A DNA stretch of 64,000 nt, taken from NCBI RefSeq assembly GCF_014356525.2, contig NC_052518.1:101552767-101616766 (forward strand). Direction: 5' to 3'. Positions within the stretch are counted from its first letter, which is position 1. The number at the start of each line of letters is the position of its first letter. This document shows positions 21,779-34,200 of this stretch, piece by piece. Position numbers and translations under genes: made by a program. The DNA is from Nilaparvata lugens. Lineage: Eukaryota; Arthropoda; Insecta; Hemiptera; Delphacidae. The notes beneath the pieces are model-generated. The model made no database searches, had not been told where the DNA came from, and worked only from the letters and a program-made list of their open reading frames with translations.

Positions 21779-22780
21779 ACCTATTGTATTAACCTTAAAA
21801 TGCAAAATTTCCAAAAAACCTTGTATATACGTCGAGGCACAATTTAAAAAGAAATATACCTGTCAAATTTCATGGTAATCTATTGCTGCGTTTCGCCGTT
21901 ATTGCGGAGCATATAAACATAAAGAGAAATGCAAAGCCGTCGACTTGAATCTTAGAACTCACTTCGCTCGGTCAATAAATCGAAATTTTAAGAAACCACA
22001 AATATCCTGGATGAAAAGTGGAATCAATTGTTATGTAGATTTGAATCTGAATGTCTAGGATCCACTAAACAGTCTACTAAATCCATAATTTTTTCTCCAC
22101 AGGAGAAACGTTTAAAGCTGGCATCAATAATGATGTCACCATATTATTTACATATATGCAAATTATATATTTATGTATGTCACTTGGATTAAAGGAGCGA
22201 TATTTGTCACGCTGTTTGTTGATTGGAGGAAGATTCTATTTTACTATTTAAATAAATCATAATGCAATTTACTTATCCACTTCGAGATTTACATAGTGAT
22301 AATAAGTAGGAAATGAAATGTATAGCAAACACTTCAGTTGCTATGTAGGCCTACTGTATTGTATTCTGTAGTGTCTTATTTTTTACTAAAGTGATGAAGT
22401 ATCAGAAAATACTATCATTCAGCATTGTTATGTATTATTTTCAATGTCATTTTTTTCTCTTTCTTTTCAATAATTTAAAATTTGTTATTATTTTAAATAA
22501 CTAGATAACTTAACTATTGTTTGTTTTTAATCATATTATTTGTATTATTTTTTTGTATTGTTATAATACTTGATAGAGAGTTGAGTGTAAGAGAGGGTCG
22601 ACTGCGCCCTAACTTCGCTCTCTAAGAAAAATAAAAGCAGTCATTCTATTCTATTCATGTCACCATAATATATATGTTTATATATTAAAAAACAGATGAC
22701 ATCCAATTTATTAGAGCAAATGGAATGCCTTCATCTTCATGTGTAGGCAACACACCACACCAACCTTGTTCCTGTGAGAC
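21779..22780. other. No gene recognised
   Basis: AT-rich. A small piece near 22620-22650 (AAGAAAAATAAAAGCAGTCATTCTATTC) looks like a LINE tail, but this is not secure. Confidence 0.3.
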
Positions 22781-23125
22781 TGACCTTGTCTCTGTGACAC
22801 TCCACTTGTTCGAATGGGACTCTACCCCTCTTCTTGTTCCAGTTACACTACTTGTCTCTGTGAGACTGACCTTGTCTCTGTGAGACTGACCTTGTCTCTG
22901 TGAGACTCACCTTGTCTCTGTGAGACTCACCTTGTCTCTGTGAGACTGACCTTGTCTCTGTGAGACTGACCTTGTCTCTGTGAGACTCACCTTGTCTCTG
23001 TAGGAACTTGTTCCTGTGAGACTGCCATTTATAAAAATACTTGTTTGTATGAAACTTGTCTCTGTGACACTAATATCGTTCAAAAACACTACTTGTCTCT
23101 GTGAGAACTTGTCTCTGTGATACGG
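22780..23125. repeat. Minisatellite, 20-bp unit CTTGTCTCTGTGAGACTGAC
   Basis: Perfect or near-perfect 20-bp units run from about 22853 to 23000 (seven to eight copies), with diverged copies to each side (22768-22852 and 23000-23125). The core CTCTGTGAGACTGAC contains small inverted pieces (GTCTC/GAGAC). The 60-codon minus ORF across it is a repeat artefact. Confidence 0.95.
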
Positions 23126-24104
23126 ACCAAAGAATGTGAGTGTTTTTTTTTTTTTTTACTTTAAAGTTATATCAAAATACAATAGTTATAAAATAGGATA
23201 ATCTGTTCTCCGAATCAAGACCAAGTACTATTTTTATCATTTCGGGTTACCGATATAAACAGTTTTGAATAAAGAAATTGGCCATTTTTTTGTGTATGGA
23301 AATATGGGCTACGGTACACTCGAGAAGGATTAATTTTTTCGAACGAATTTGACTTGTGATGCATGACTTCGAACCGCCGTGACGAGCTGAGAAGAATGAG
23401 CTGTAGTACGATGAGATCTGACCATTCTGTCAAAAGTTATAAGTGTTTGAAGTTTCGATCCTTGACATATTCTTATGGGTGCCCCCCATCAGGAAATTAT
23501 GAAATTAAGTGTATCTCACGGGTGATTCTCATAGAACATAACCCTCATTAGATAATTTCAGCCAAAATATATTCGTTTTTCAGCCAAAATATATTCGTTT
23601 TCACCTTGAAAAGGTATAATATAATGAAACATTTGTATTTTGACTGAAAGATTTGACTTTCTATTTTCGGGTATACGGAGGGGGTATACCCGAAAATAGA
23701 AAATCAAATCCCCCACTACTAAATTTGAAAATTCTTAAGTTATCCTGTTTAGAATTATTTTTTCTTTAACGTGATGTTTGGTTTTCCATCATTACTAGAA
23801 AAAGATTCAAGTTGTGAAGGGTGAAAGTGGTGAATTTGCATAATTTTGAAAAACCTTTAAAAAATACCCCTTTTTTGAAAATTCGTAGCTCCGGAACCAA
23901 AAATGTGCAACTACTTGATTTATTGGAAATTTTATTCTCTTTAATTTTGTCAAGAAACTCAAGGTACTCGAGATTAAATAAGAAAATTGAAAAAAGTCCA
24001 AAATTTTGTGGGTTTTTGGAGGTTTTGGGGTGAAGCTGACCCCTGGCGTGTCAGCAAATTTCAGATTCTAATTCAGCGCCCCAAAATACATTTAGAGCCA
24101 TTTT
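23126..24104. other. No gene recognised apart from one hairpin
   Basis: Contains a poly-T run (23143-23157), the hairpin of 23650-23710 and a short duplicated CAGCCAAAATATATTCG (about 23561 and 23582). Nothing coding. Confidence 0.4.
23650..23710. repeat. 27-bp inverted repeat with 7-nt loop
   Basis: GATTTGACTTTCTATTTTCG...GTATAC (23650-23676) pairs with GTATACCCGAAAATAGAAAA...AAATC (23684-23710), with one mismatch. Confidence 0.9.
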
Positions 24105-24163
24105 CCGAGCTCGGGATTTAGCTCGGATAAAGTCCTAGACAGCTGGAGTCAGAAAATTGGCTT
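24105..24163. repeat. Repeat fragment matching 27487-27545 in inverted orientation
   Basis: CGGGATTTAGCTCGGATAAAGTCCTAGACAGCTGG... matches, reversed, the sequence just upstream of Clp1 (...CCAGCTGTTTAAAGTCTAGGACTTAGCTAAATCCCG). The two fragments bracket a 3.3-kb block of nested elements. Confidence 0.65.
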
Positions 24164-24835
24164 TTCCTACAGGTACCTTGAAAAGTGACCATTCCTGCAC
24201 TGATTACAGAACGCAAAGAATCACTTTTCCGCTCTAGTGCACTAAGTATTACTTTGCGTATTATCTTACAGCCATCCCAATCAGCTGTTGACATTGTTGC
24301 CATGTATTTTGAATGTGAATTTGTTCTATCTATATTATTTCTGATTTTCAAATAAATAAAAATGAGAACTCATTAAATTATACATTTTGAATATTATTCA
24401 TTATTTCAAATAATATTTTTTTCAATCATGAAAAATGAAAAATTATTTAGAAATTAAGATTTACTCAAAACTATTCAAATTTTCAAATTAATTTAATTTC
24501 TAATTTGAATAAATTATCGATTATCAATTTTCAATTGGATTATCAAGTTTAAAATAAATTGAAGTTGTTATTAATAACAAAATTATACAGACAAACATTT
24601 GATAGATTTCAGCCATCATTTTACCCATAATCAACCACTTTTCATATTCAATGGTAACTGTAGGAAAAATTTTATGTGAAATATGTGTGCAAAGTTCCTC
24701 TGCTGCACCACAGATTTCTTCTACTTTGTGGCTGCACTCAAGAAAAAGCCATTCCGCCCTCGCCTACGGCTCATGCGTAAACGTTTCTTTCGGTGCAGCA
24801 AACTGTCACTTTGCGCACTAGTTGCACAAAAATAA
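24164..24835 (+). repeat. Dispersed hairpin-containing repeat, copy B (internally altered)
   Basis: The left part, TTTCCTACAGGTACCTTGAA...CTAGTGCAC, and the right part from about 24617 (CATTTTACCCATAATCAACC) to the hairpin and CACTAGTTGCAC match copies A and C. The centre (about 24260-24600) is unrelated AT-rich DNA, apparently a replacement or insertion. Confidence 0.75.
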
Positions 24836-25269
24836 CTATAGTGAGGTCCACGTTATAATGACAGTATTCGATTAACTTTGATGTTGCAAACTTTATTTAT
24901 CATTCGAAAAAACAGGTAGTACTATCCTTTTCTAGCTCTGCAACGATGCCAAATCTTTTTTTAACAATTTAGAAATATAATTAATTAAGGCAGAGAACAT
25001 GCACCCCTCCTAGGGAGTACAACACCTTGTCGTTGGTGGAGGGGCTTGCGTCCTCCTGTGACCCAGAGAGCTATGCCGGCGGTAGTGTAACTACCAGCAG
25101 GGCCACCCAAGCCGGACAGGTCGAAGGGTAGGAGGCAGACAAAGAAGTACTCCAAAGAAGGCGTCGTTGGGCTAATCCCCCACACGCTGGATAACCTCGG
25201 ATCCAGAGAAGACTAACGAGCCTCGGAACAGGACCGGACTTAGGGAATAAAAAACGGAAATGCAATTTT

Positions 25270-25887
25270 ATGAAATTTGGAACATGGAACGTTACGTCTA
25301 TTGCTGGAAAGGAGTGTGAGGTGATCGAGGAGATGGAGAAATATGGATTGGAATTGATGGGCATTAGTGAAACCAAAAAGAAAGGATGTGGTGAGATGGC
25401 TTTAGATAAGGGATACACATTTCTATATTCAGGGGTGGAAATGAAAGCTAGAGCAAAGGAAGGAGTGGGCATTATACTAAGTGATGAGTGCCAAAGAAAA
25501 ATGGTGAGCTGGACCGCAGTAAACTCTAGAATTATTTCTGCAGATTTAGAGTTTGCTGAAAGGGTGTCACTAATACAAATATATACTCCCACAGATGACT
25601 CGGCTGAACTAGAGAAAGAGACATTTTACTCAGTCTTACAGGAAACAGTTGATAAGGCCCGACAGTATGCAAAGCACATAATAATCATGGGTGACTGGAA
25701 TGCGAGGGTAGGCAATGATATCACAATAGGACATGGATGCCTAGGAAAGCATGGAGCAGAGTCGGTACTGAATGGTAGTGGCAAGAGAATGCTGGAGTTC
25801 TGTGTGGATAACGATCTGTTAGTTGGAAATTCCTTCTTCCCCCATAAAAGTATCCATAAAATCACATTCGAATCACCCAACAGATGA
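25270..25887 (+). pseudogene. LINE apurinic/apyrimidinic-type endonuclease domain
   Basis: The 205-codon frame starts MKFGTWNVTSI (the EEP-family N-terminal motif with the catalytic Asn), has 'GLELMGISETKKKG' (catalytic Glu), 'VSLIQIYTPTDD', and 'HIIIMGDWNARVG' (the GDxN motif). It stops with TGA where related elements continue '.KSAIDY'. After the stop, the same frame reads VKSAIDYSG, then a second stop. In a live element this enzyme nicks target DNA for target-primed reverse transcription. Here the protein would be truncated, and the downstream linker to the RT is lost, so it is a pseudogene. The domain itself looks little decayed, suggesting a fairly young insertion. Confidence 0.85.
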
Positions 25888-25940
25888 GTCAAAAGTGCAA
25901 TTGACTATTCCGGATACTAGAAAGACGACTTGGTGTAGAG

Positions 25941-27158
25941 TTGGAGGAGGGACTGGAGGAGGAACAGGCGGCGTTTAGAAGAGATCGTCAGACCAGTGAT
26001 CATATATTTACTATCAGACAAGTCATGGACAAAAGACTGAGCCGCGCTGGTGACACCTACTTGGCCTTCCTGGATTTGAAAGCAGCATTTGATACTGTTC
26101 TTAGAGAGTACCTGTGGTCAGCCTTGAGGGAGGCGGGGGCATCTTATGAAATAATGAAAAGGATCAAGAGCCTGTACAAGAATGTAACCGGAGTTGTGAG
26201 AATAGGAGGTGCTGTGTCCGGAGAGTTTAAAATGGATAAAGGCGTCAAGCAGGGAGACAGCCTCAGCCCTTTGTTATGCATAGTGCTGATGGACCAAATA
26301 TTGAAAATATGTAAAAGAAGAACAAGTAGAAGTAAATTCGGAAATCATCAGCTCCGTCCTGTGTATGTTCAAGCACTTATCTATGCGGATGACATTGCAT
26401 TGATATCAACAAACAAAAGAGACCTTCAGAATTCTGTCACGGAATGGTGTAGTGCAATAAGAGACAAGGGAATGATAGTAAATACAGATAAGAGTAAGGT
26501 AATGGTGATATCTAAGATGCAGGAAAATGCAGAAATGGAAATAAAGTGGAATGGAAAATCTATGGAAAGAGTGAATAACTTTGAATATTTGGGAATGGTC
26601 ATTTCCACAGATGGAAAGGTTGATGAAGAAATCAATAATAGGGTAAGGAAAGCTAACCAGGTATACTAACAAATAAGCAGGACACTACTTGGGAAAAGAG
26701 AGATAAGCCAGGGAACAAAAATGAAAATCTATCAAGCAGTTTTTAAGCCCATCCTAATGTATGGAACAGAATGCCTGACACTCCTAGATAAGCATAAAAG
26801 TAGAATTACCTCCTCAGAAATGAGATATTTAAGAAAAGTCGTTGGAAAGACAAGGAGAGACAGAGTGAGAAATGGAGTGATCAGAGATACTCTAAAGGAG
26901 GAAGAGCTGATCATTTCTGTCCAACGAAAAGCTTTAGGTTGGTATGGACATGTCACACGAATGAGTGAGGAAAGAAAAGCAAGGATGGTAATGGAAGCAA
27001 GACCGGAGGGACGTCGAGGCAGGGGACGACCACGGATGGAATGGAGCGATTATGTGGCGAGTATCGCGGCTGGAAAGGGAAAGACAATGACGGACGTTAG
27101 GAGGATGGACCAGGATAGAATGCAATATAAGAAATGGCTGGAGGCACCCGACGCTTAG
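25941..27158 (+). pseudogene. LINE reverse transcriptase, palm to C-terminus, one in-frame stop
   Basis: The frame reads 'EEEQAAFRRDRQTSDHIFTI' (RT motif 2 region), 'AFLDLKAAFDTV' (motif A), 'GVKQGDSLSPLLC' (motif B), 'ALIYADDIALIST' (catalytic YADD) and 'FEYLGMVISTDGKV'. It meets a TAA at 26667-26669 and then continues in the same frame with 'QAVFKPILMYGTECL', 'RKALGWYGHVTRM' and 'GRRGRGRPRMEWSDYV'. The N-terminal RT blocks are absent because of the deletion at about 25935. Related C-terminal fragments recur at 60690-61060 and 62986-63360. It is inactive by itself. Confidence 0.9.
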
Positions 27159-27251
27159 CGGCATAAGGGGAAGGAAAAGAAGAAGAAGAAGAACATGCAA
27201 CGCTCTTCTTCTATCTTTATCCACTGCCATTATAAAGTGGACCTCACTATA

Positions 27252-27485
27252 TTCCAAAACGGGGCGTAGTCGCAGCTTTTATAACAGTAGTCGTAGTTTT
27301 TATTTTCTCATTTCTATAAATGGATACGTTTTTCCTTGACGAAATTAGACATTCCTAAATAATTCAAAATAGCTGAAACTTCAAACTATTTTCTCTTTAT
27401 TTTATTTTGTGTTCAATTCTCTAGTTTTTAGAGATTAATTCAAACGTGACTATGACAATGACTGCGACTACGCCCCGTTTTGGAA
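27252..27485. mobile_element. MITE with 24-bp perfect terminal inverted repeats
   Basis: The ends TTCCAAAACGGGGCGTAGTC.. and ..GACTACGCCCCGTTTTGGAA are exact complements over 24 bp. The 234-bp element abuts the right end of the M1 MITE directly. It has no coding. Confidence 0.9.
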
Positions 27486-27916
27486 ACCCAATTTTCTGAC
27501 TCCAGCTGTTTAAAGTCTAGGACTTAGCTAAATCCCGAACCCGGAAACCGGCCCATAGAAACGTCGAGAAAGATTCTTTTGGGGCTGTTCCTGAAAAACG
27601 AGTATCCACAGAGAAGATAGATTCCTTCTTTTTGTGGAATATCAAGAAAAGTCTTTGGAAAGTGCTGCTACGGTGGTCAAATTTTATACTATTATAGAAG
27701 GTCAAATTTCAGCTGATCACAATTTAAGCGGCAACAAAAGGCGGCAACAAGCGTTTTTTGGTTATGTCGTTTATCGTTTCTCCTTCGTTCATCCCTTCAT
27801 AGTGAGTTTATGTTGTAAAATTTTCTTAACATCTACAATAGTATCGCCAAATAAATTCTGCATTTAATTGTGATTTTACTTGTTGACAAGACAGATTAAC
27901 TCATTCAAACTTCAGT
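27486..27916 (+). promoter_or_regulatory. Region immediately upstream of the Clp1 start codon
   Basis: About 430 bp separate the nearest recognised transposon end from the Clp1 ATG. The first 60 bp belong to a dispersed repeat. The rest contains the probable promoter and 5' UTR; no TATA box or initiator can be assigned with confidence. The start context is TTCAGTATGGG. Confidence 0.4.
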
Positions 27917-28015
27917 ATGGGTGATGAGGAGTGTGAGATTCAAGTAATCAAACTTGATATAGAGTGTGAACTGCGTTTTGAAATTGAAAACAAAAATGAA
28001 ACAGTCGATCTTGAG
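27917..28015 (+). CDS. Clp1: Clp1 exon 1
   Basis: 33 codons from [14 protein letters not shown] to VDLE, donor GAG|GTAATC, phase 0. Too short for ORF listings; found by reading upstream of exon 2. The N-terminus is acidic and precedes the beta-sandwich domain. Confidence 0.9.
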
Positions 28016-28641
28016 GTAATCTATCAATACTTTGTTATTTTTTATTTCAATTGAGTTCAGTTTGTAGTTTATCTTTATAAATAAGAACATGAAAATAATG
28101 TTGAACCTTGAATAGGCCTACCTACTGTTTCCGTACCGGTATTATCCAATTAGCCTAATGTTACAAATTAATTGTGTTCGCATTTTATAGACTTCATAGA
28201 AACTCACCTTTATGGATTTTTGATTATATTAATAATTCAACTGTATGCTAAAATATTAACTTAGATCTGAATCCATTACATTTTATACTGATGAGTTGAA
28301 CCAAATTGAGTTATTATTGTACAATATTGCTATTTTATAATTAGTTCCTTGAAGTGTGGAACTTATAATTATGAAGTATTGTGCAATAATTCTATAATAA
28401 CTAGGCTAAGTCCAGGCCTAATGCCATTATATCTGTGATTATATCTGTCATCAATATTTTTATTGGAATCGATTAGCTCAAGTATTTTTACTTTCCTTGC
28501 CCTATTACCATGTGTAAGGAAAGTATTGCTTTCCAAAAAATTAAGGTACCCTAATTTCAAGTTTTCTATACGTTTCAAGGTCCCCTGCGTCCAAAAACAT
28601 GATTTTTGGGTGTTGGTATGTGTGTGTGTATGTGTGTGTGT

Positions 28642-28695
<54 letters not shown>

Positions 28696-31196
28696 CTGTG
28701 AACACGATAACTCCATTTCTAATTAACCGATTGCCTTGAAATTTTAAACTTAAGTTCCTTATACCATAAGGATCCGACAATAAGGAATTCAATTTAAGAT
28801 GGCGGAAAAAATGGCGGATAATTACTAAAAAACCATGTTTTTCACGTTTTTCTCGAAAACGGCTCTAATGATTTTCTTCAAATTTATACCATGGATAGCT
28901 ATTTATAAGCCCTATCAACTGACATGAGTTTCATTTCTGGGAAAATTCCAGGAGCTCCGTAATATTCTTGAGAAAAATGGCGGATAATGACTAAAAAACC
29001 ATGTTTTTCACGGTTTTCTCGAAAACGGCTTCAACGATTTTCTTCAAATGTATACCATAGATAGCTATTTATAAGCCCTATCAACTGGCATGAGTCTCCT
29101 CCCTGAGAAACTAACAGGGGGTCCACCCCATCCTTGAGAAATTTACTTTGTAACCTCCTTCTCGTGCGTGAGGTAGGTAGGTAGAGCAGTTTATTCAAAA
29201 GAGCACATGTCGATATTTTATTTGTAGAACAGCTGTTTTGACAAAATTTTGAAAAAATTGTCAAATTTCATAATTCAAACAAAGGAAAATTTACTCTGAA
29301 CACAATCACAATAGTATAATCATAGTTTTAATTATTTAGTCGCCAATCGGCATAATGTTAATCCCTAAATAATTATCCTCGTTAATGAGGCAATGAGCAA
29401 GGAAAGTTGTGTAAGTGTACCACACCAGATTTTTGATGATGTACTTGTATGGACCGCTGAGTAGACAAGGCCGTCAAGGGCGCCAGCCGATGGCCTGCAA
29501 TGTAAACAATGGCTCCAGTGTCATAGTTGAGTTCGTTGCCGCTAGATCGCGTAACCTCCTTGATCTGCAGAGAATTTCTCAATTATTACTTCTCCTGCTC
29601 GTGTCACTGTAGTGAGGTCTACGTTATAATGGCAGTGTTTGATTAGCATGTTATTGCTATCCTTGTCTATCATTCAACAAAGCAGATAGCGCTATCTCTT
29701 TCTCGCTTTGCTCTGTTGCCAGATCGTCTTTTAACAATGCAGAATTAATAGAGTTTCTCAAAATTCTATCTTGAGGGTCGCATTGCAGAGAGGTCCCAGA
29801 TGTCACACTAAAGAATTATATGAGGACTTTGAAGTGTTCAATGTAAGGCAGCTATTTGTGAGATCTGCCTTAATTTACATGCACTCTCACCATAACCAAA
29901 TTTTCAACAATACAATAGATCATAGATACCCCAACAGAGCATCACATATAAACAATATACAGACTCAAAGATTAAATAAAACATATTCAACAACTAATAT
30001 TTAGTACCTGTCACATATAATGCCGGGTCTACACAACAACGATATTTGCGCAAACTTGGCTCAAAGCCAGGTTTACGCAAATCTGGCTTTGAGCCAAGTT
30101 TGCTCAAACCTCTGTTCACACGACACCAACTTTAATACAAACCTGTATTATAAACTAAACTAATATTCTTGAGAAAAATGGCGGATAATGACTAAAAAAC
30201 CATGTTTTTCACGGTTTTCTCGAAAACGGCTTCAACGATTTTCTTCAAATTTATACCATAGATAGCTAGCTATTCATAAGCCAACTGACATGAGTCTCAT
30301 TTTTGAGAAAATTGCAGGAGCTCCGTAATATTCTTGAGAAAAATGGCGGATAATGACTAAAAAACCATGTTTTTCACGGTTTTCTCGAAAACGGCTTCAA
30401 CGATTTTTTTCAAATTTATACCATAGATAGCTATTTATAAGCCCTATCAACTGACAAGTCTTTCATTTCTGGGAAAATTCCAGGAGCTCCGTAATATTCT
30501 TGAGAAAAATGGCGGATAATGACTAAAAAACCATGTTTTTCACGGTTTTCTCGAAAACAGCTTCAACGATTTTCTTCAAATTTATACTATAGATAGCTAT
30601 TTATCAGCCCTATCAACTGACAAGTCTTTCATTTCTGGGAAAATTCCAGGAGCTCCATAATATTCTTGTGAAAAAATGGCGGATAATAACTAAAAAACCA
30701 TGTTTTTCACGGTTTTCTCTAAAACGGCTTCAACGATTTTCTTCAAATTTATACCATAGATAGCTAGCTATTCATAAGCCAACTGACATGAGTCTCATTT
30801 TTGAGAAAATTGCAGGAGCTCCGTAATATTCTTGAGAAAAATGGCAAATAATTACTAAAAAACCATGTTTTTCACGATTTTCTCAAAAATTACTTGACCG
30901 ATTTTTTTCATATTCATACCCTGTATAGTTATTTATCAGCTCTATCAACTGGCATGAGTCTTTTTCCTGGGAAACTAATGGGGGGTCCACCCCATCCTTG
31001 AGAAATGGACTTTGTAACCTCCTTCTCGTGCATGAGGTAGGTAGGTAGAGCAGTTTATAAAAAGAACACACTCATATTTGAGATATTTCATCTGTAGAAC
31101 AGCTGTTTTGACGAAAAAATAATCAAATTTCACTATTCACACAAAGGAAAAATTACTCTGAAAACAATTTTATATATATATATATATATTATATAT

Positions 31197-31240
<44 letters not shown>

Positions 31241-34200
31241 TACACATATACAGTAGTCTGATCGTAGTTGCAAATATTTTGCCGCCAATCGTCATTATGT
31301 TATTCCCCTAAATTATTCTCGTCTAAGAATGAGGCTTACAGTTCAATGAGCAAGGAAAGTTGTGTGAGTGTACCACACCAGATTTTTTTTTATCACAAAA
31401 ATTAAACGGCGGCCACTAAATTTAAAAAAGTTTTACTAACTTCACATTGTTCAAAACTTTCCACACACCTATAATTACGCATATTTCTTTTCACACACCT
31501 CTGGACCTAGAATTACGCCAGTTAGGGATGAGGTTGAGTTATTAGTGTTTCAAAGGTAGAAGGTAGGTTAGGTTTTTGGTTTGAGATTGCAATATGCTGG
31601 AAGGGGCAGGGGTCCAGGTTAAGGTATGTTTATTAACGTTTCAAAGGTAAAAGGGTAGGTTAGGAGGTTAGGTTTTTGCTTTTAAAGGCAATAATATGCT
31701 GGAAGGGGTAAGGGATAAGTACTGTATCGACCTATTCATAGTTTTAAAAACAACATTGCTGACACGGTATAGGTTAAATGCATGCAAAATTGTGCTGCTT
31801 TGAACTTTGTTTATTTTGAAGACAATAGTGACCGCCGTTTAATTTTTGTGATCAAAATAACATACTAAATCGATCCCAACCAAAAATTTGATGACAGGTA
31901 TAATGGCACTGGATCTAGAGTTACGCCAATAACTGTAAGTCCCATAAAGTAAGAAATGTATATTGAGTAGTTGAAAAAATGTTATCTATACATTTAATTT
32001 GCAGCTTAAAACTGGATTGGCCGAGATTTTCGGCACCGAAATGGTGAAACGCAAGCCGTACCATTTCACAACAGGAGCCAAAATTGCTGTGTTCACCTAT
32101 CATGGCTGCCTTATTCAATTGAAAGGCCGCAAAAATATCAGCTACATTTCAAAGGAAACACCTATGGTAAATACAGTATTTACATTTATTTATCAATTTA
32201 TGATTAACACTCATTCTTTCTCAACACTCATTCAACTATACATTAACCTTGCTAGCATCATCTTGCAAGGAATAATTGTTGTAAAATGTATAGGTTCAAT
32301 AACAAGTTTGTAACAGAGATATCTATTGATATATAATAAACTGCTGGTACTAGTTTACAGACATTCATAGTCAAAGTGGGGCCTAAGTGAAAATAAATGA
32401 AATTATAAACTTGAACATTTAATTTTACTTTCCTATAATATAATGCGTAAAATATTGTATTTTGCTGAAATTGTTTCAAGATTTTAAAAATATCGTGTAT
32501 GCTCTATGAATCATGTAGCCTAGTATTTTCTTCAATTTAATTTTACTCATTATCACACTTAATATACAAAATAAAAATTCAAATATACAATTGATTATAT
32601 GCAAATAATATAACAACAATCATAAAATCATAATATTTCAATTAGGAACTGTGCACAAATTTAGGAGGATCATTAGGTTTTCCAAATATGGTTATCCATG
32701 TACTAGGAAATCCTACCATCCCTGAGAGGGTAAAAATGGTATCAGGAAAATTAGGTGTGATAAGATGTGATGAATGTATGATGGGATGGGAAAAACGATA
32801 AGACCAGATGATAAAAAATTTCCAATCTGTCGATCAATGCCCAGGCATCCCTGGGTGGATCGCGATCGCGTCATATACATAAACTATACAAGTGCTAACT
32901 TGACTAAAATTGTCAAAAAACGTATGTCATTTGATTGGCGGGATCGAAGAGCAGGCGGCGTTGACGATAGGCTACTCAGATTATCGTTTAGAAACTCAGT
33001 CACTCTGTAAAAAGTATTTTCGATGAGCCACTGTGTGATAAAATTTTTGAAATTGTTGCACCGTGCAGTCTGATATTTAAAGGAGGTATTTCATTGAACA
33101 TCTTCATTGCCAGTACAGGGAAACAGTCTTTTACTTTGGAAACTTTACATGTGGGTGCGTCGATGTTCGCCCTACTTGTAGTTCTGTGAGCATAAATCTT
33201 ACCTCTCACGGTGAAGGATGCCTGATTAGTCTTGATGCCAAGATATACTGTCCATAGACAGTGTGTGGGCTCAGTGTGTTGGCCTGCAGAGGGAGCAACA
33301 TTACTGAATGTCAATGTTCGCAGAGCCCTCTTCTGTAGAAGCAACATGTACTTCACATGAGCTGAATGTCCCCAGAGCAGAATGCAATATTGGATCTGAA
33401 TGCTGAAAACTGAGTGGTATAGCATCATCAGATGCTTGTATGCATCGTGTACTTTGTTTGTATGCTGCTCACAGCTTAGCTTGTTATCAATAGAGATTAG
33501 TGAAGCCGAGGAGAGTAACTGGTGCAGCATTTGGACAATCTCTATTAAAAGTACACATCAGCTCCTGTGTTTTACCTTCATTCAGCAACAGTCTCTTTCT
33601 TGGCCTGGAACCATTCTTCAGTCTTCCGGAAAATGTTATAGGCTTTGCTTTTAGCTTCATTAGGTCCACTTCGAAGACCAACCATTTCCATTACTTTTCT
33701 TTACTATAGAAGGCGGTGGTAATGGAAAAGTAACAACAATGTCTCCCTATCATTTCCACTGACTATAGGGTCAAGTGCTGTACAAAATGCGGTGATCCGA
33801 ACCTCAATTTCATTTTTCTTTTTGTTGAAAACGAAAACTAACCGGGTGTCATTCATAAGTGCGATGTATCAAAAGCACGAATATTTCAACTTTTCATTTT
33901 TGTGTTTTTACTATATAAAATTATCAACACATTTCAAACAATATTAACATATTGCCATTTAAAACGTAGCGTACCTAACTTTTCCTTTTACCTTTAAAAC
34001 CCAATTAAACAGAACCTTTTAGGCTATTTTTATACACTAGGACTAGATAAATGGAAACTCACCAACTAACCGACTTTGGTGCTTTTCAGATGACGTACCT
34101 CAATTGTCACACATGCCTGGAGAAGCTTCGCGTGAAGGCGGAGCAGGAGGCAGGCGGGGGGAGGGGGCCTGTGACGATGGTGGTGGGGCCGGCCAATGTG

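Larger units (their letters stand above)
25004..27189 (+). mobile_element. RTE-like LINE, 5'-complete looking, internally deleted
   Basis: The 10-bp direct repeat AGAACATGCA flanks the element (24994-25003 and 27190-27199), as target duplications do. A GC-richer leader of about 260 bp precedes an endonuclease reading frame, then a reverse transcriptase frame. The 3' end is a short GAAGAA microsatellite. The assignment to the RTE-type group follows from endonuclease plus RT with a basic 'GRGRPRMEW' C-terminus and a microsatellite tail. A region normally several hundred codons long between endonuclease and RT palm is missing near 25935. Confidence 0.85.
24837..27251 (+). mobile_element. M1 MITE copy carrying a full RTE-like LINE insertion
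   Basis: The left end TATAGTGAGGTCCACGTTAT and the right end AGTGGACCTCACTATA bracket the block. M1 interior sequence is recognisable for about 150 bp on the left (up to about 24990) and about 50 bp on the right. Everything between is the LINE. Confidence 0.85.

Noticed and set aside
22850..23000. CRISPR array.
   Set aside because: The units are contiguous 20-mers with no spacers, in an animal genome.
28369..28792. ORFs with His-Thr or Cys-Val runs on both strands.
   Set aside because: Products of the TG microsatellite inside a repeat element in a Clp1 intron.
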